From contig CASEFP010000090.1 in assembly GCA_949287225.1 (NCBI GenBank), forward strand, positions 1-43,696: a DNA stretch of 43,696 bases, written 5' to 3'. Origin of the DNA: an uncultured Lentisphaeria bacterium. GTDB taxonomy: Bacteria > Verrucomicrobiota > Lentisphaeria > Victivallales > UBA1829. Positions 33,740 through 41,917 of the stretch are shown one piece after another. Every line of letters begins with the position of its first letter. Position 1 is the stretch's first letter. Both the position numbers and the translations under genes were made by a program. Below the pieces are notes generated by a model. That model searched no databases. It was not told the origin of the DNA and saw only the letters and a program-made list of their open reading frames with translations.

Positions 33740-34830
33740 CGCGCGCTCCGTTCCCGGATCGCCTCCAGAATCCTTTCACGCGGAACATCCGTATAGATGC
33801 CCGCCTTTCCGATCCGTTCCGGAAGAATCAGCTTCAATTTCCCGTTGCAGTTCTTCTTGTCCGAACCCATCGCCTGGAAAACGGCTTCCGGGGAACACCC
33901 TTCCGGCACGGTGACGGGCAGCGCGAACGCACGCAGAAGCGCATCCTGCCTCCGGGCCGTCTCCCGGGAAATCAGCCCCAGCAGGACCGCGAGACGCGCA
34001 GCCACGGACATCCCGATCGCGACCGCTTCGCCGTGCTCGATTTCCGTGTATCCGGTCAGGGCTTCAATCGCATGGCCGAACGTGTGCCCGTAGTTCAGGA
34101 TGGCACGCTGCGAGGACTCCTTTTCATCGGCAGCCACCACCCCCGCCTTCAGGGCGCAGCAGCGGGAGACTGCTTCGCCTGCCGGGTCCGGAGCCGGGCG
34201 GGGAAGCAGCGCGGAGACATTTGCTTCCAGATAATTAAACAGACTTTCATCCAGAATCACCGCACTCTTGATGAGTTCGGCATATCCGCAGGAGAGTTCG
34301 CGTTTCGGCAGTGTCTCCAGAAAAGCGGTGTCGATCACGACCGCCTCCGGCTGGAAAAAGGCGCCGACAAGATTCTTTCCTTCCGGGAGATCGACGCCGG
34401 TCTTTCCGCCGACAGAGGAGTCCACCATCGCCAGAAGCGTCGTCGGAATCTGAATAAAACGCGTGCCGCGCATGTAGACGGATGCGGCAAAGCCGGTCAT
34501 GTCGCCGCAGACACCGCCGCCGAGCGCGACGAAGACGGATTTGCGGTCAAGCCCCGCGCGCACTGCCTCGCGGCAGATCATTTCGATCGTGGAAAGGCGT
34601 TTGGAGGCTTCTCCCGCCGGGAACACACAGCTGTGAAGCTTGCGCGCACATCCGGAAAGACACTTTTCCACGCAGGGAAGAAAACGCTCCTTCAGATTGG
34701 AATCCGTGACGATGCAGACGGAACGGCCCGCGAGATGCTCTCCGATCAGGCCGTCCAGCGTTTCCAGCAGACCGTTTCCGACAAAAATCGGGTAGGAACG
34801 CTCCCCCAGCTCCACGATGACTTTTTTCAT
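33736..34830 (-). CDS. aroB: 3-dehydroquinate synthase
   Basis: The 364-residue enzyme makes dehydroquinate from DAHP, the second shikimate step, using NAD and a metal. Signatures are FVALGGGVCGDMTGFAASVY, FIQIPTTLLAMVDSSVGGKT, GAFFQPEAVVIDTAFL, the metal-site ILNYGHTFGHAIE, and IEHGEAVAIG. Length normal. It overlaps plsC upstream and dprA downstream by ATGA, so translation of the three is coupled. The DAHP synthase gene that feeds it is in a separate operon at 13-14 kb. Confidence 0.96.
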   Translation of the reverse strand: MKKVIVELGERSYPIFVGNGLLETLDGLIGEHLAGRSVCIVTDSNLKERFLPCVEKCLSGCARKLHSCVFPAGEASKRLSTIEMICREAVRAGLDRKSVFVALGGGVCGDMTGFAASVYMRGTRFIQIPTTLLAMVDSSVGGKTGVDLPEGKNLVGAFFQPEAVVIDTAFLETLPKRELSCGYAELIKSAVILDESLFNYLEANVSALLPRPAPDPAGEAVSRCCALKAGVVAADEKESSQRAILNYGHTFGHAIEALTGYTEIEHGEAVAIGMSVAARLAVLLGLISRETARRQDALLRAFALPVTVPEGCSPEAVFQAMGSDKKNCNGKLKLILPERIGKAGIYTDVPRERILEAIRERSAR

Positions 34831-35681
34831 GCGTCTGTTTCCTTCGTATTCGGTTCGGCATGCGGTTCAGCGACTTTGCCGCCCCAGGCGGTCACCCGGC
34901 CGCGGATGAATTCGACCACATGCGCGTGCTCCGCCTTGCCGGAGGGGGAGATCTCCATGATCGGCTCGCCGAACTCAAAATAGACCGGATTGCGCCGCCG
35001 GATCGGCCCCAGATCCTTGATGAGACGCCCGTTCGCGAGAAAATCCGTCCGGAGCGCCATCGGAATGACGGGCACGCCCGCATGTCTGGCGAGTTTGACG
35101 CCGATTGTGTTGAACTGCGCAGGATCAAAGACCTCCGAGCGCGTCGCCTGCGGAAAGATCACGATGGTTTTTCCTTCGGCGACCCGTTTTTTTCCCTCCT
35201 CCATGACGGTTCGGAAATCGTCACGCGGATTGACGCGGTCCACGGGAATGCACCCGAGATAGCGCATGATGTCGCCGAAATAGGGCACGTCAAGCAGCGA
35301 ACGCTTGATGACAAAGCAGAATTCGCGGCGCGGCCGGATGAACGCGTGCATCAGCGCGGTTTCCAGCAGGCTCATATGGTTGCCGATGATGATCGCGGGT
35401 CCCGGGAAGCGCGAAAGGTTGTCCAGTCCGCGCAGATGGATTTTCCCGCCGCAGCTTTCGACGATCCGGAAGTTCTTCACGGCGTTGTCCGCCTGGGTCT
35501 GGCCGCTGAAATTGTTTGCGCGGCAGGATTTTCCCGAATCGTAGAACACGTAGAAGTTGCGGAGATAGAACGAGGCGCGCGTGCCGAGCGTCAGATACTC
35601 CCAGGCACTGCGCGGGAAATTTTCCGACGTGTCATAGGTGTTTTCCGTAAAAGGCGTTGAGATATTTTCCGGCGTGAACAT
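34827..35681 (-). CDS. plsC: 1-acyl-sn-glycerol-3-phosphate acyltransferase
   Basis: A 284-residue PlsC-type acyltransferase. The catalytic block NHMSLLETALM carries the NHxSxxE variation of the NHxxxxD motif. Later blocks are GCIPVDRVNPRDDFRTV, VIFPQATRS (the phosphate-binding FPEGTRS equivalent) and GVPVIPMALRT. It would make phosphatidic acid or a related acyl lipid. The catalytic acid is Glu instead of Asp and FPEGTR is FPQATR, so the substrate may be unusual. ATG 35681 has AGGAAAGG 8 bp upstream; ATG 35699 overlaps the hisA stop but has no site. The N-terminal region of about 70 residues before the catalytic block is longer than the minimum. Confidence 0.85.
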   Translation of the reverse strand: MFTPENISTPFTENTYDTSENFPRSAWEYLTLGTRASFYLRNFYVFYDSGKSCRANNFSGQTQADNAVKNFRIVESCGGKIHLRGLDNLSRFPGPAIIIGNHMSLLETALMHAFIRPRREFCFVIKRSLLDVPYFGDIMRYLGCIPVDRVNPRDDFRTVMEEGKKRVAEGKTIVIFPQATRSEVFDPAQFNTIGVKLARHAGVPVIPMALRTDFLANGRLIKDLGPIRRRNPVYFEFGEPIMEISPSGKAEHAHVVEFIRGRVTAWGGKVAEPHAEPNTKETDA

Positions 35682-35695
35682 CGTAATACCTTTCC

Positions 35696-36430
35696 TCATC
35701 CGCGCGCGGCGGCTTCCACAAGTTCCCGGTAGGTGGTTCTGGCGTCGTAGAGCGCCTTCCCGACGATCACGCCCTCCAGATTCGGCAGTTTGAGCGCGGC
35801 AAGTTTCGCGGCGTCCTCCGCGCAGGAGACTCCGCCGGAAGCGATGATCCGGCAGGAGGGAACCAGGCGGCAAAGCGCTTCGGTCGGCTTCAGGCTCGGT
35901 CCGGTGAACGCGCCGTCGGTTGCGATGTCCGTGAAGATGATCCGCGTGACGCCGCACTCCGTCATTTTCACGGCGAGCGCCTGCGCGTCGATCCCGCTGG
36001 TCTCGAGCCAGCCGCGCACCGCGACTTTGCCGTTGCGGGCGTCGATGCCGACCACGACCTTTTCCGGTCCGAACGTTTCGACAAAGTGCCGGGCGATTTC
36101 CGGGTTCTCGCATGCGACGGTGCCGAGGATCACGCGGGAAACGCCCGCATCAAACAGCAGTTCGGCATCCTGTTCCGTCCGGATCCCGCCGCCGATTTCG
36201 CAGGGAATGTCGACACTCGCGCAGATGTTCCGGACGGCTTCCACATTGACCGGATGGCCCTCTTTCGCGCCGTCGAGATCGACAAGGTGAATGATTTCCG
36301 CTCCTTCGGTGCGCCATTTGACGGCCTGTTCCGCGGGGTTGTCCCCGTAAACGGTCTCTTTTGCGTAGTCGCCCTGAAACAGACGGACGCAGCGCCCGTT
36401 GCGCATGTCAACAGCCGGTATGATCAGCAT
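35696..36430 (-). CDS. hisA: phosphoribosylformimino-5-aminoimidazole carboxamide ribotide isomerase
   Basis: The 244-residue TIM-barrel isomerase works in histidine synthesis. Typical are IIPAVDMRNGRCVRLFQGDY (Asp8 as base), HLVDLDGAKEG, CEIGGGIRTEQDAE, VVGIDARNGKVAVRGW, IIFTDIATDGAFTGPS (the Asp acid) and IIASGGVS. It begins inside the end of hisH (7-bp overlap). hisF, which usually follows hisA, is missing here; plsC takes its place, so HisF must be encoded elsewhere. Confidence 0.95.
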   Translation of the reverse strand: MLIIPAVDMRNGRCVRLFQGDYAKETVYGDNPAEQAVKWRTEGAEIIHLVDLDGAKEGHPVNVEAVRNICASVDIPCEIGGGIRTEQDAELLFDAGVSRVILGTVACENPEIARHFVETFGPEKVVVGIDARNGKVAVRGWLETSGIDAQALAVKMTECGVTRIIFTDIATDGAFTGPSLKPTEALCRLVPSCRIIASGGVSCAEDAAKLAALKLPNLEGVIVGKALYDARTTYRELVEAAARG

Positions 36431-37059
36431 GGTTCCGAACCATCCTTTCCGCAGATTGTTACAAAATTCCTGAGTATGGCCAGTCCGCAGTCCTGACTTT
36501 TCTCAGGATGGAACTGCGCGGCAAAGACATTGCCTTTCGACAGCGCGGCCGCGAATTCAATCATATACGTGCATCTTGCGGCAGTCACCGAGGGATCGTC
36601 CGGAAGCGCATAATACGAGTGTACAAAATAGAAGAAGGAGTCCTGTCCGAGCCCCTTCAGAAACGGATTGCCCGGATCGAACGAAATGGAGTTCCAGCCG
36701 ATCTGCGGAATCTTCCAGCCGCGCTCGGGAAAGCGCAGAACCTTTCCGGGAAAGATCGAAAGCCCCGGCACACCGGGCGCCTCCTCGCTGGAGTCAAGCA
36801 GCATCTGCATGCCGAGGCAGATGCCCAGAAACGGCAGATTCGCGCGCACGGCATCCTTGAGAAACGGCACGAAGCCGCTCCGGTTCAACTGCTCCATGCC
36901 GTCGCCGAAGTTGCCGACGCCGGGCAGCACCACGCCGGACGCGCCCGCGGCTTCGGCGGGCTTCTCCACAATCCGGATGTTCCCGCCGGCGGCCTCCAGG
37001 GCCTTGGAAACGCTCATCAGGTTTCCCATTCCGTAGTCGATCAGGGCGATGAAGGACAT
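36424..37059 (-). CDS. hisH: imidazole glycerol phosphate synthase glutaminase subunit
   Basis: The 211-residue class I glutamine amidotransferase passes ammonia to HisF. The conserved parts are DYGMGNLMSVSKALE, VLPGVGNFGDGMEQL, the nucleophile elbow GICLGMQMLLDSSEEA with Cys, and the His-Glu pair in AAQFHPEKSQDCGL. Normal length. It lies 4 bp after the SDR gene and overlaps hisA. Its synthase partner hisF is not in the window. Confidence 0.95.
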   Translation of the reverse strand: MSFIALIDYGMGNLMSVSKALEAAGGNIRIVEKPAEAAGASGVVLPGVGNFGDGMEQLNRSGFVPFLKDAVRANLPFLGICLGMQMLLDSSEEAPGVPGLSIFPGKVLRFPERGWKIPQIGWNSISFDPGNPFLKGLGQDSFFYFVHSYYALPDDPSVTAARCTYMIEFAAALSKGNVFAAQFHPEKSQDCGLAILRNFVTICGKDGSEPC

Positions 37060-37063
37060 CGAA

Positions 37064-37921
37064 TCAGACTCCGGAGAACGCGGCGAAACCGCCGTCGACC
37101 GGGATGACCGCGCCGTTGACGAAACCGGCCGCCTGGTCGTCCGCGAGCCAGAGCAGCGTCCCGAGCAGATCCTCAGGCGTTCCGAAGCGTCCCATCGGGG
37201 TATGCGAAAGAATCGTGTTGCCGCGCGCGGTGAGCGAACCGTCGGGGTTGGTGAGCAGCGTGCGGTTCTGGTCGGTCAGGAAGAATCCCGGCGCGATCGC
37301 ATTGACGCGGATGCCGACTTTGGACATGTGCGTGGCAAGCCACTGCGTGAAGTTGCTGACCGCCGCCTTGGCGCCGCTGTATGCCGGAATCTTGGTCAGC
37401 GGGCGGAACGCGTTCATCGAGGAGATGTTGATGATGACGCCGTGGCCCTTGAGCGCCATGTCGCGGGCGAACACCTGTGTCGGGAGCAGCGTGCCGATGA
37501 AGTTCAGATTGAAGACGAAACCGACACCCGCCGGGTCAAGGTCGAAGAAGGAGATTTTTCCGTCGGTCGGCCCTTCGGCGTCCGCCTTCGTCACGAATTC
37601 GCTCGAGGTGGTTCCCTTCGGATGGTTGCCGCCCGCGCCGTTGATCAGGAGGTCGCAGGGGCCGTAGGCGTCCTTCACGGCCTGATGAGCGGCAAGGAGG
37701 CTCTCCTTTTCCAGCACGTTGGCGGCAATTCCCATTGCCTCGCCGCCGTTTTTCCGGATCGATTCGGCGACCTTCTGCGCATTTTCGAGCCGCAGATCAA
37801 GAATCGCGACTTTCGCGCCGCACTCGGCCAGCGCCGCGGCCATGGAACTGCAGAGAATGCCGCCGCCGCCCGTCACGACGGCCACCTTGTCCTTCAGATC
37901 GATTTTCAGAGGAACACTCAT
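37064..37921 (-). CDS. SDR-family oxidoreductase, D-mannonate (fructuronate) reductase-like
   Basis: A 285-residue classical short-chain dehydrogenase. The NAD(P) turn is VTGGGGILCSSMAAAL, NGAGGNHPKGTT follows, and the catalytic Ser and YSGAK are in place (ISSMNAF...IPAYSGAKAAV). The insertion FFDLDPAGVGFVFNLNFIGTL is like that in the SDR-type fructuronate reductases (YjmF-like UxuB), suggesting hexuronate breakdown. It is the first gene of the operon that continues with hisH; the relation to histidine synthesis is unclear and may be accidental. AAAGGAG stands 8 bp before ATG 37921. Confidence 0.85.
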   Translation of the reverse strand: MSVPLKIDLKDKVAVVTGGGGILCSSMAAALAECGAKVAILDLRLENAQKVAESIRKNGGEAMGIAANVLEKESLLAAHQAVKDAYGPCDLLINGAGGNHPKGTTSSEFVTKADAEGPTDGKISFFDLDPAGVGFVFNLNFIGTLLPTQVFARDMALKGHGVIINISSMNAFRPLTKIPAYSGAKAAVSNFTQWLATHMSKVGIRVNAIAPGFFLTDQNRTLLTNPDGSLTARGNTILSHTPMGRFGTPEDLLGTLLWLADDQAAGFVNGAVIPVDGGFAAFSGV

Positions 37922-38036
37922 GATTACACTCCTTTGTATTTTAGGGTTTCATCGGGAAACAACGCGGTAATATACTCCGGAAATGCAAATCTTAAAATGT
38001 TTTTTTGAATAGTTGCGCGGAATATTCGCATTTCTC

Positions 38037-38065
38037 TTGCAATCTGGAGTCTGAAAACGTATATT
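38037..38065 (+). promoter_or_regulatory. promoter upstream of the small periplasmic protein and folD
   Basis: TTGCAA at 38037-38042, a 17-bp spacer and TATATT at 38060-38065. Transcription should start near 38072. Confidence 0.75.
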
Positions 38066-38111
38066 TCCCTGTCAAAATAAGAAGGATTGTTAAAGATAAA
38101 GGTGTCAGCCC

Positions 38112-38462
38112 ATGTATCAGAAACTGCTGTTCTGCTCGCTCTGCGCAGCGCTCCCGCTGCTGCTTTCCGCCGCCCCCGCTCCGCAGACGGAACTCAACCG
38201 GAAAGGACTCGAAGCGGACCGCTTCGCCGACCGCGCCGCGGCGGAGCCCCTGCTCAAGGAACGCAGGGCATTGATCCTCAAGATGCACCGGACGCGCATG
38301 GAGCTCATCCGGAAAGATCCCAAACTGAAACGGATTCACGCACAGATCACCGCGCTGTATCAGGAACTCGCGGCCGGTCTGGACAATACACGCGAAATGA
38401 CGATTCTCAACGGCGAGCTGAAACGGCTCGACTCGAAAATCGATTCCCTTGAAAAAAAGTGA
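38112..38462 (+). CDS. small periplasmic coiled-coil protein, unknown
   Basis: A 116-residue protein with a clear signal peptide (MYQKLLFCSLCAALPLLLSA, likely cut near AAPA). The rest is charged and helical (residues of about 30-116) with many Lys, Arg and Leu, ending KRLDSKIDSLEKK, which is coiled-coil-like. I know no family. The shape recalls small helical periplasmic proteins such as Spy/CpxP, but no LTxxQ motif is present. It is the first gene after a good promoter and 15 bp before folD, so the two share a message. Confidence 0.7.
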   Translation: MYQKLLFCSLCAALPLLLSAAPAPQTELNRKGLEADRFADRAAAEPLLKERRALILKMHRTRMELIRKDPKLKRIHAQITALYQELAAGLDNTREMTILNGELKRLDSKIDSLEKK

Positions 38463-38477
38463 GCGGGAGGAGATGAC

Positions 38478-39383
38478 ATGATGAAAGAAACACATACGGA
38501 GTCCTCCAATCTGATCGACGGGAAGGCGATTGCCGCCGCAGTCAACCGGGAAACCGCCCTGAAGGTCGCCGACATCGGAAAACAGTACGGGGCGGTGCCG
38601 GGGCTTGCCGTCATTCTTGTCGGCGACAATCCCGCGTCGCAGGTCTATGTGAACACAAAGGTCAGGAAATGCGCGGAACTTGGCATCTGTTCGGAAAAGA
38701 TCGTGCTCCCGAAAGAGACGACGCAGACGGAACTTCTGGAAGTCATCGACAAACTGAATCACAATCCGACGATTCACGGAATTCTCGTGCAGTCCCCCCC
38801 GCCGCCGCAGATTGATGAAACGGAGGTCGTGAACGCGATTTCTCCGGACAAGGATGTGGACTGCTTCCATCCGCGGAATGTCGGAAAAATGCTGCTCGGC
38901 GACATGACCGGCTTCCTGCCGTGCACGCCGCACGGAGTGCTGGAGCTTCTGCAGCGCTCCGGCATCGAGACCGCCGGGAAAAACGCGGTTGTGCTGGGCC
39001 GCTCCAACATCGTCGGCAAACCGATGATGGCGCTGCTTTCGGCAAAGGGCGTGGACGCCACCGTGACGATGTGCCACTCCCGCACGAAAAATCTTGCCGA
39101 TTTCACGAAAAAGGCAGACATCATCGTCGCCGCGATCGGGAAGGCGGAATTTCTGCGCGGCGACATGGTGAAGAAAGGTGTTGTCGTGATCGACGTCGGG
39201 ATCAACCGCGTCGAAGCGCCGGATGCGCCGAAGGGATACCGCCTGGTCGGAGACGTCGCCTTTGACGAGGTCGCTCCGAAGGCATCGAAGATAACACCCG
39301 TGCCAGGCGGCGTCGGACCAATGACCATCGCCATGCTGATGCGCAATACCGTGCTAGCATTCGAGAATTCGTTCAAACGCTGA
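38478..39383 (+). CDS. folD: bifunctional methylene-THF dehydrogenase/cyclohydrolase
   Basis: The 301-residue enzyme converts 5,10-methylene-THF to 10-formyl-THF. Typical are [18 protein letters not shown] (catalytic Tyr and Lys), [39 protein letters not shown], the cofactor region [10 protein letters not shown], and [19 protein letters not shown]. Ser replaces Leu in the usual VQLPLP, a mild change. An ATG two codons into the MMKE start is equally possible. GGGAGGAG precedes by 5 bp. Confidence 0.96.
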   Translation: MMKETHTESSNLIDGKAIAAAVNRETALKVADIGKQYGAVPGLAVILVGDNPASQVYVNTKVRKCAELGICSEKIVLPKETTQTELLEVIDKLNHNPTIHGILVQSPPPPQIDETEVVNAISPDKDVDCFHPRNVGKMLLGDMTGFLPCTPHGVLELLQRSGIETAGKNAVVLGRSNIVGKPMMALLSAKGVDATVTMCHSRTKNLADFTKKADIIVAAIGKAEFLRGDMVKKGVVVIDVGINRVEAPDAPKGYRLVGDVAFDEVAPKASKITPVPGGVGPMTIAMLMRNTVLAFENSFKR

Positions 39384-39418
39384 CGGATTCCGTCCGGGAC
39401 GAGGGAAAGGAGGGTGTC

Positions 39419-40642
39419 ATGGCTCATCTGATTTTCATTCTGATTTTTTTCATTGTCATTCTGAATGTCTTTGCCAAAATCGCCAAATCGGCGAAAAAAA
39501 TCCAGACCGGGAAAAAGGCTTCTGCCGGCGGGCTTCTCGACAACATCGGCAAGGCATTCAGCGCCTCCAGCCGGAACGAGGCGTGGATGAAAGCCGCTGG
39601 CGATCTGGGGCTTTCGTTCATCCGCCCCTCCACGATCTATGACAGCCCGTCGATCGCCGGACGCATCGAAGGATTTGAAATCAGCGTCTCCACCGAACGG
39701 GAGCCGGACAGGACCATCTACCGGATCACGTTCCCGAAAGGCATCGACATCGGCTTTCTCGCAATGCGCGACCAGGCGGAAACCATGCTGAACCGCCAGT
39801 TCAGCGGACGGCGGCGTCTGGAAAAAATCCTGAATCTCCTGCCGGACGACCTGAAGAACAGCGCCGTATCCGCCTACGAGGAAAAGACGCTGACACGTTT
39901 TCTGACGCCGAAACGCAAAGAGGCGCTTCTGCGCTGTCTGCGCCTTTTTGAAAACGTCAAGATCGACGATAATTCCATCACGGTTTCCTATGACGGCGTG
40001 GAACAGAACCCGGAACGGCTCTGCGCCCGCATCAACACGGCGCTTATGTTCGCCCGCGTGTTCGGATGCGACGCAGAACTCGTGCCTGCGGCATCCGCTG
40101 CCGCGCCGGAAACCACCACGCTCCCGAACGACATCCGTGTTCCGGCGGAAAAGAAACCGGAGGTGCCTGCGCGGACGGAGCCGGAACAGTCGGAAAAAAA
40201 GAATCCGGAACCGACGGAAACACCCGCTGCCGCGCCGCCCCGGAGTCCCGATGAGCTCTCCGGAAACGAACTGCTGAAAAAGGAGGCGCTCCTGCCGGCG
40301 CTGTTCTCTTCGACATTTGTCGGGGCAAAGGAAAAGGAGCTGTTTGAAAAGGTCAAAGGCAAAGAGGTTGTCTGGAACGGCCTTCTGAAAGGCGAATACG
40401 AGTTCGGAATGGATTTTGCATTCGGCAACCAGGGCGGTGTGAAGGCGATGCTGGAACTCATGGAGATCCGCCAGGGGTCCTATTCCATGAAAATCAAGGT
40501 GAAGGGGGTTGTCTGCTTCCCGAAGGAGGAGCTCCAGAAACTCCGTTCCCTGAACGGCGAAACCATCACCTTCCGCGGCAGGCTTCTGAAATTTGAAGGG
40601 TTCGCCCGGGAGGTCTACCTGACCTCGGGTGCACTGGTATAA
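39419..40642 (+). CDS. unknown membrane-anchored protein
   Basis: The 407-residue protein begins with a hydrophobic anchor (LIFILIFFIVILNVFA, residues 4-19). A middle domain (about 30-225) and a C-terminal domain (about 285-407, with VVWNGLLKGEYEFGMDF and ITFRGRLLKFEGFAREVYL) are joined by a Pro/Glu/Ala/Lys-rich linker (about 228-285). The linker resembles periplasmic or disordered spacers. No family recognised and no catalytic motif seen. AAGGAGGG stands 5 bp before the ATG. It sits between folD and another unknown small gene on the same strand. Confidence 0.7.
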   Translation: MAHLIFILIFFIVILNVFAKIAKSAKKIQTGKKASAGGLLDNIGKAFSASSRNEAWMKAAGDLGLSFIRPSTIYDSPSIAGRIEGFEISVSTEREPDRTIYRITFPKGIDIGFLAMRDQAETMLNRQFSGRRRLEKILNLLPDDLKNSAVSAYEEKTLTRFLTPKRKEALLRCLRLFENVKIDDNSITVSYDGVEQNPERLCARINTALMFARVFGCDAELVPAASAAAPETTTLPNDIRVPAEKKPEVPARTEPEQSEKKNPEPTETPAAAPPRSPDELSGNELLKKEALLPALFSSTFVGAKEKELFEKVKGKEVVWNGLLKGEYEFGMDFAFGNQGGVKAMLELMEIRQGSYSMKIKVKGVVCFPKEELQKLRSLNGETITFRGRLLKFEGFAREVYLTSGALV

Positions 40643-40655
40643 AGGAGTATCCCCC

Positions 40656-40898
40656 ATGAGACCCAACACACCGGAACAGAAATCAGGCATGCTCGGAATC
40701 GGGCTGGACAACAAGGACGGGCACAAGCGCATCACGAAAGGGGAGAATTTCCTGCTGGTCGGCGGCTCGGAGGAGACGCATGAACGCATGACGGAAACCG
40801 CGATCAAGATCAATGAAAAACTTTCGTCGCGCGGGAAATCCCTGGACGATGTTTCCCCCGAGGAGTTCCGCGACATCGTGGACGAGTGCAGAAGCTGA
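40656..40898 (+). CDS. small unknown soluble protein
   Basis: An 80-residue acidic/basic mixed protein starting MRPNTPEQKSGMLGIGLDNKDGHKRITKGEN, followed by FLLVGGSEETHERMTETAIKINEKL and ending SPEEFRDIVDECRS. It has no signal peptide or membrane segment and I know no family. Good codon structure, AAAGGAG 7 bp before ATG and a 13-bp distance to the preceding gene support it as real and co-transcribed. The start at 40629 upstream lies inside the preceding gene and has no ribosome site. Confidence 0.75.
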   Translation: MRPNTPEQKSGMLGIGLDNKDGHKRITKGENFLLVGGSEETHERMTETAIKINEKLSSRGKSLDDVSPEEFRDIVDECRS

Positions 40899-40928
40899 CC
40901 GCCGTCTGTCCCCCTGTTCCGCTTCTCT

Positions 40929-41798
40929 TCAGGCGCGGCGGCGCGGGATGTGCTTTTTGCCGAATACGGCCATCACCTGCTGGAGATCCTTCCAGACGTC
41001 CGCCTTCGCCGCCGGATTGCGCAGAAGATACGCGGGATGGAAGGTCGGCATGACTCTGATGCCATGGTAATCCATCCAGTTTCCGCGGAGCCTTGTGATC
41101 CCCGCCCGGACCTCGGGAAAGAGAAGGCGGAGCGGCACCGCGCCGAGCATGACAATGACCTTCGGACGGATCAGCTCGATCTGACGCATGATGAACGGAC
41201 GGCACGCCTCGGTTTCATCCGGCTCGGGATTGCGGTTGTTCGGCGGACGGCATTTCACGGTGTTGGCGATGAACACCTCCGCGCGGTTGAACTGCATTGC
41301 GCCGATCATGCGTGTCAGAAGTTCTCCGGCGCGGCCGACAAAGGGAAGTCCCTGAAGGTCTTCATCCGCACCGGGCGCTTCGCCGAGGAACATCAGATCG
41401 GCATTCGGATTCCCGTCTCCGAAGACGGTGTTTGTCCGTGTCGCGCACAATTTGCACGCATGGCAGGCGCTGACGGCGTCATAGAGCTCGTCCCAATTCA
41501 TTTTGTCCGGCGTTTTTCCCTCCGGTGCGGGGGTCTGCCGCCGGACGGAAGGCGCGGGTGCGGCAACACGCTGCGCAGGAGCAGGGGAAGGCCGGACAAA
41601 CGGAGCGGGACCGGAAGCGTGGTCCGATCCGGAAGAAACAGGAGGGATTCTGCGCGGCGGCACAGGAGCACGGCGCGGTTTTTCCACGTCGGAAAAGAAC
41701 TCCCTGCACACCTCCGGACTGACGCTTGTGTCCGGAGAGACGAGCGCCTGCATTTTGAGACACTCGATGATTTCATCGAACAGATCCTTCTTTGCCAT
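40929..41798 (-). CDS. family 4 uracil-DNA glycosylase
   Basis: This 289-residue protein has the iron-sulfur UDG family 4 core at about residues 100-289: [19 protein letters not shown] (two cluster Cys), [22 protein letters not shown] (motif 1, with Glu at the catalytic position), [13 protein letters not shown] (Cys), EACRPFI (Cys) and [10 protein letters not shown] (the His motif). It removes uracil from deaminated DNA. The first 100 residues are a Pro-rich, probably disordered extension ([14 protein letters not shown]) not needed for catalysis, common in bacterial members. Convergent with the small gene at 40656 and divergent from mscS. Confidence 0.92.
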   Translation of the reverse strand: MAKKDLFDEIIECLKMQALVSPDTSVSPEVCREFFSDVEKPRRAPVPPRRIPPVSSGSDHASGPAPFVRPSPAPAQRVAAPAPSVRRQTPAPEGKTPDKMNWDELYDAVSACHACKLCATRTNTVFGDGNPNADLMFLGEAPGADEDLQGLPFVGRAGELLTRMIGAMQFNRAEVFIANTVKCRPPNNRNPEPDETEACRPFIMRQIELIRPKVIVMLGAVPLRLLFPEVRAGITRLRGNWMDYHGIRVMPTFHPAYLLRNPAAKADVWKDLQQVMAVFGKKHIPRRRA

Positions 41799-41917
41799 AA
41801 ATTCGAACAGCCTCCCCGCGATTTGCCTTTTGGAAAAAGCAATGTATTATATATCCCCGAAAATGCAATATGCAATCGGAAAGAAACCGGAAAATTGTGA
41901 GGAAGGAACACGGGATC

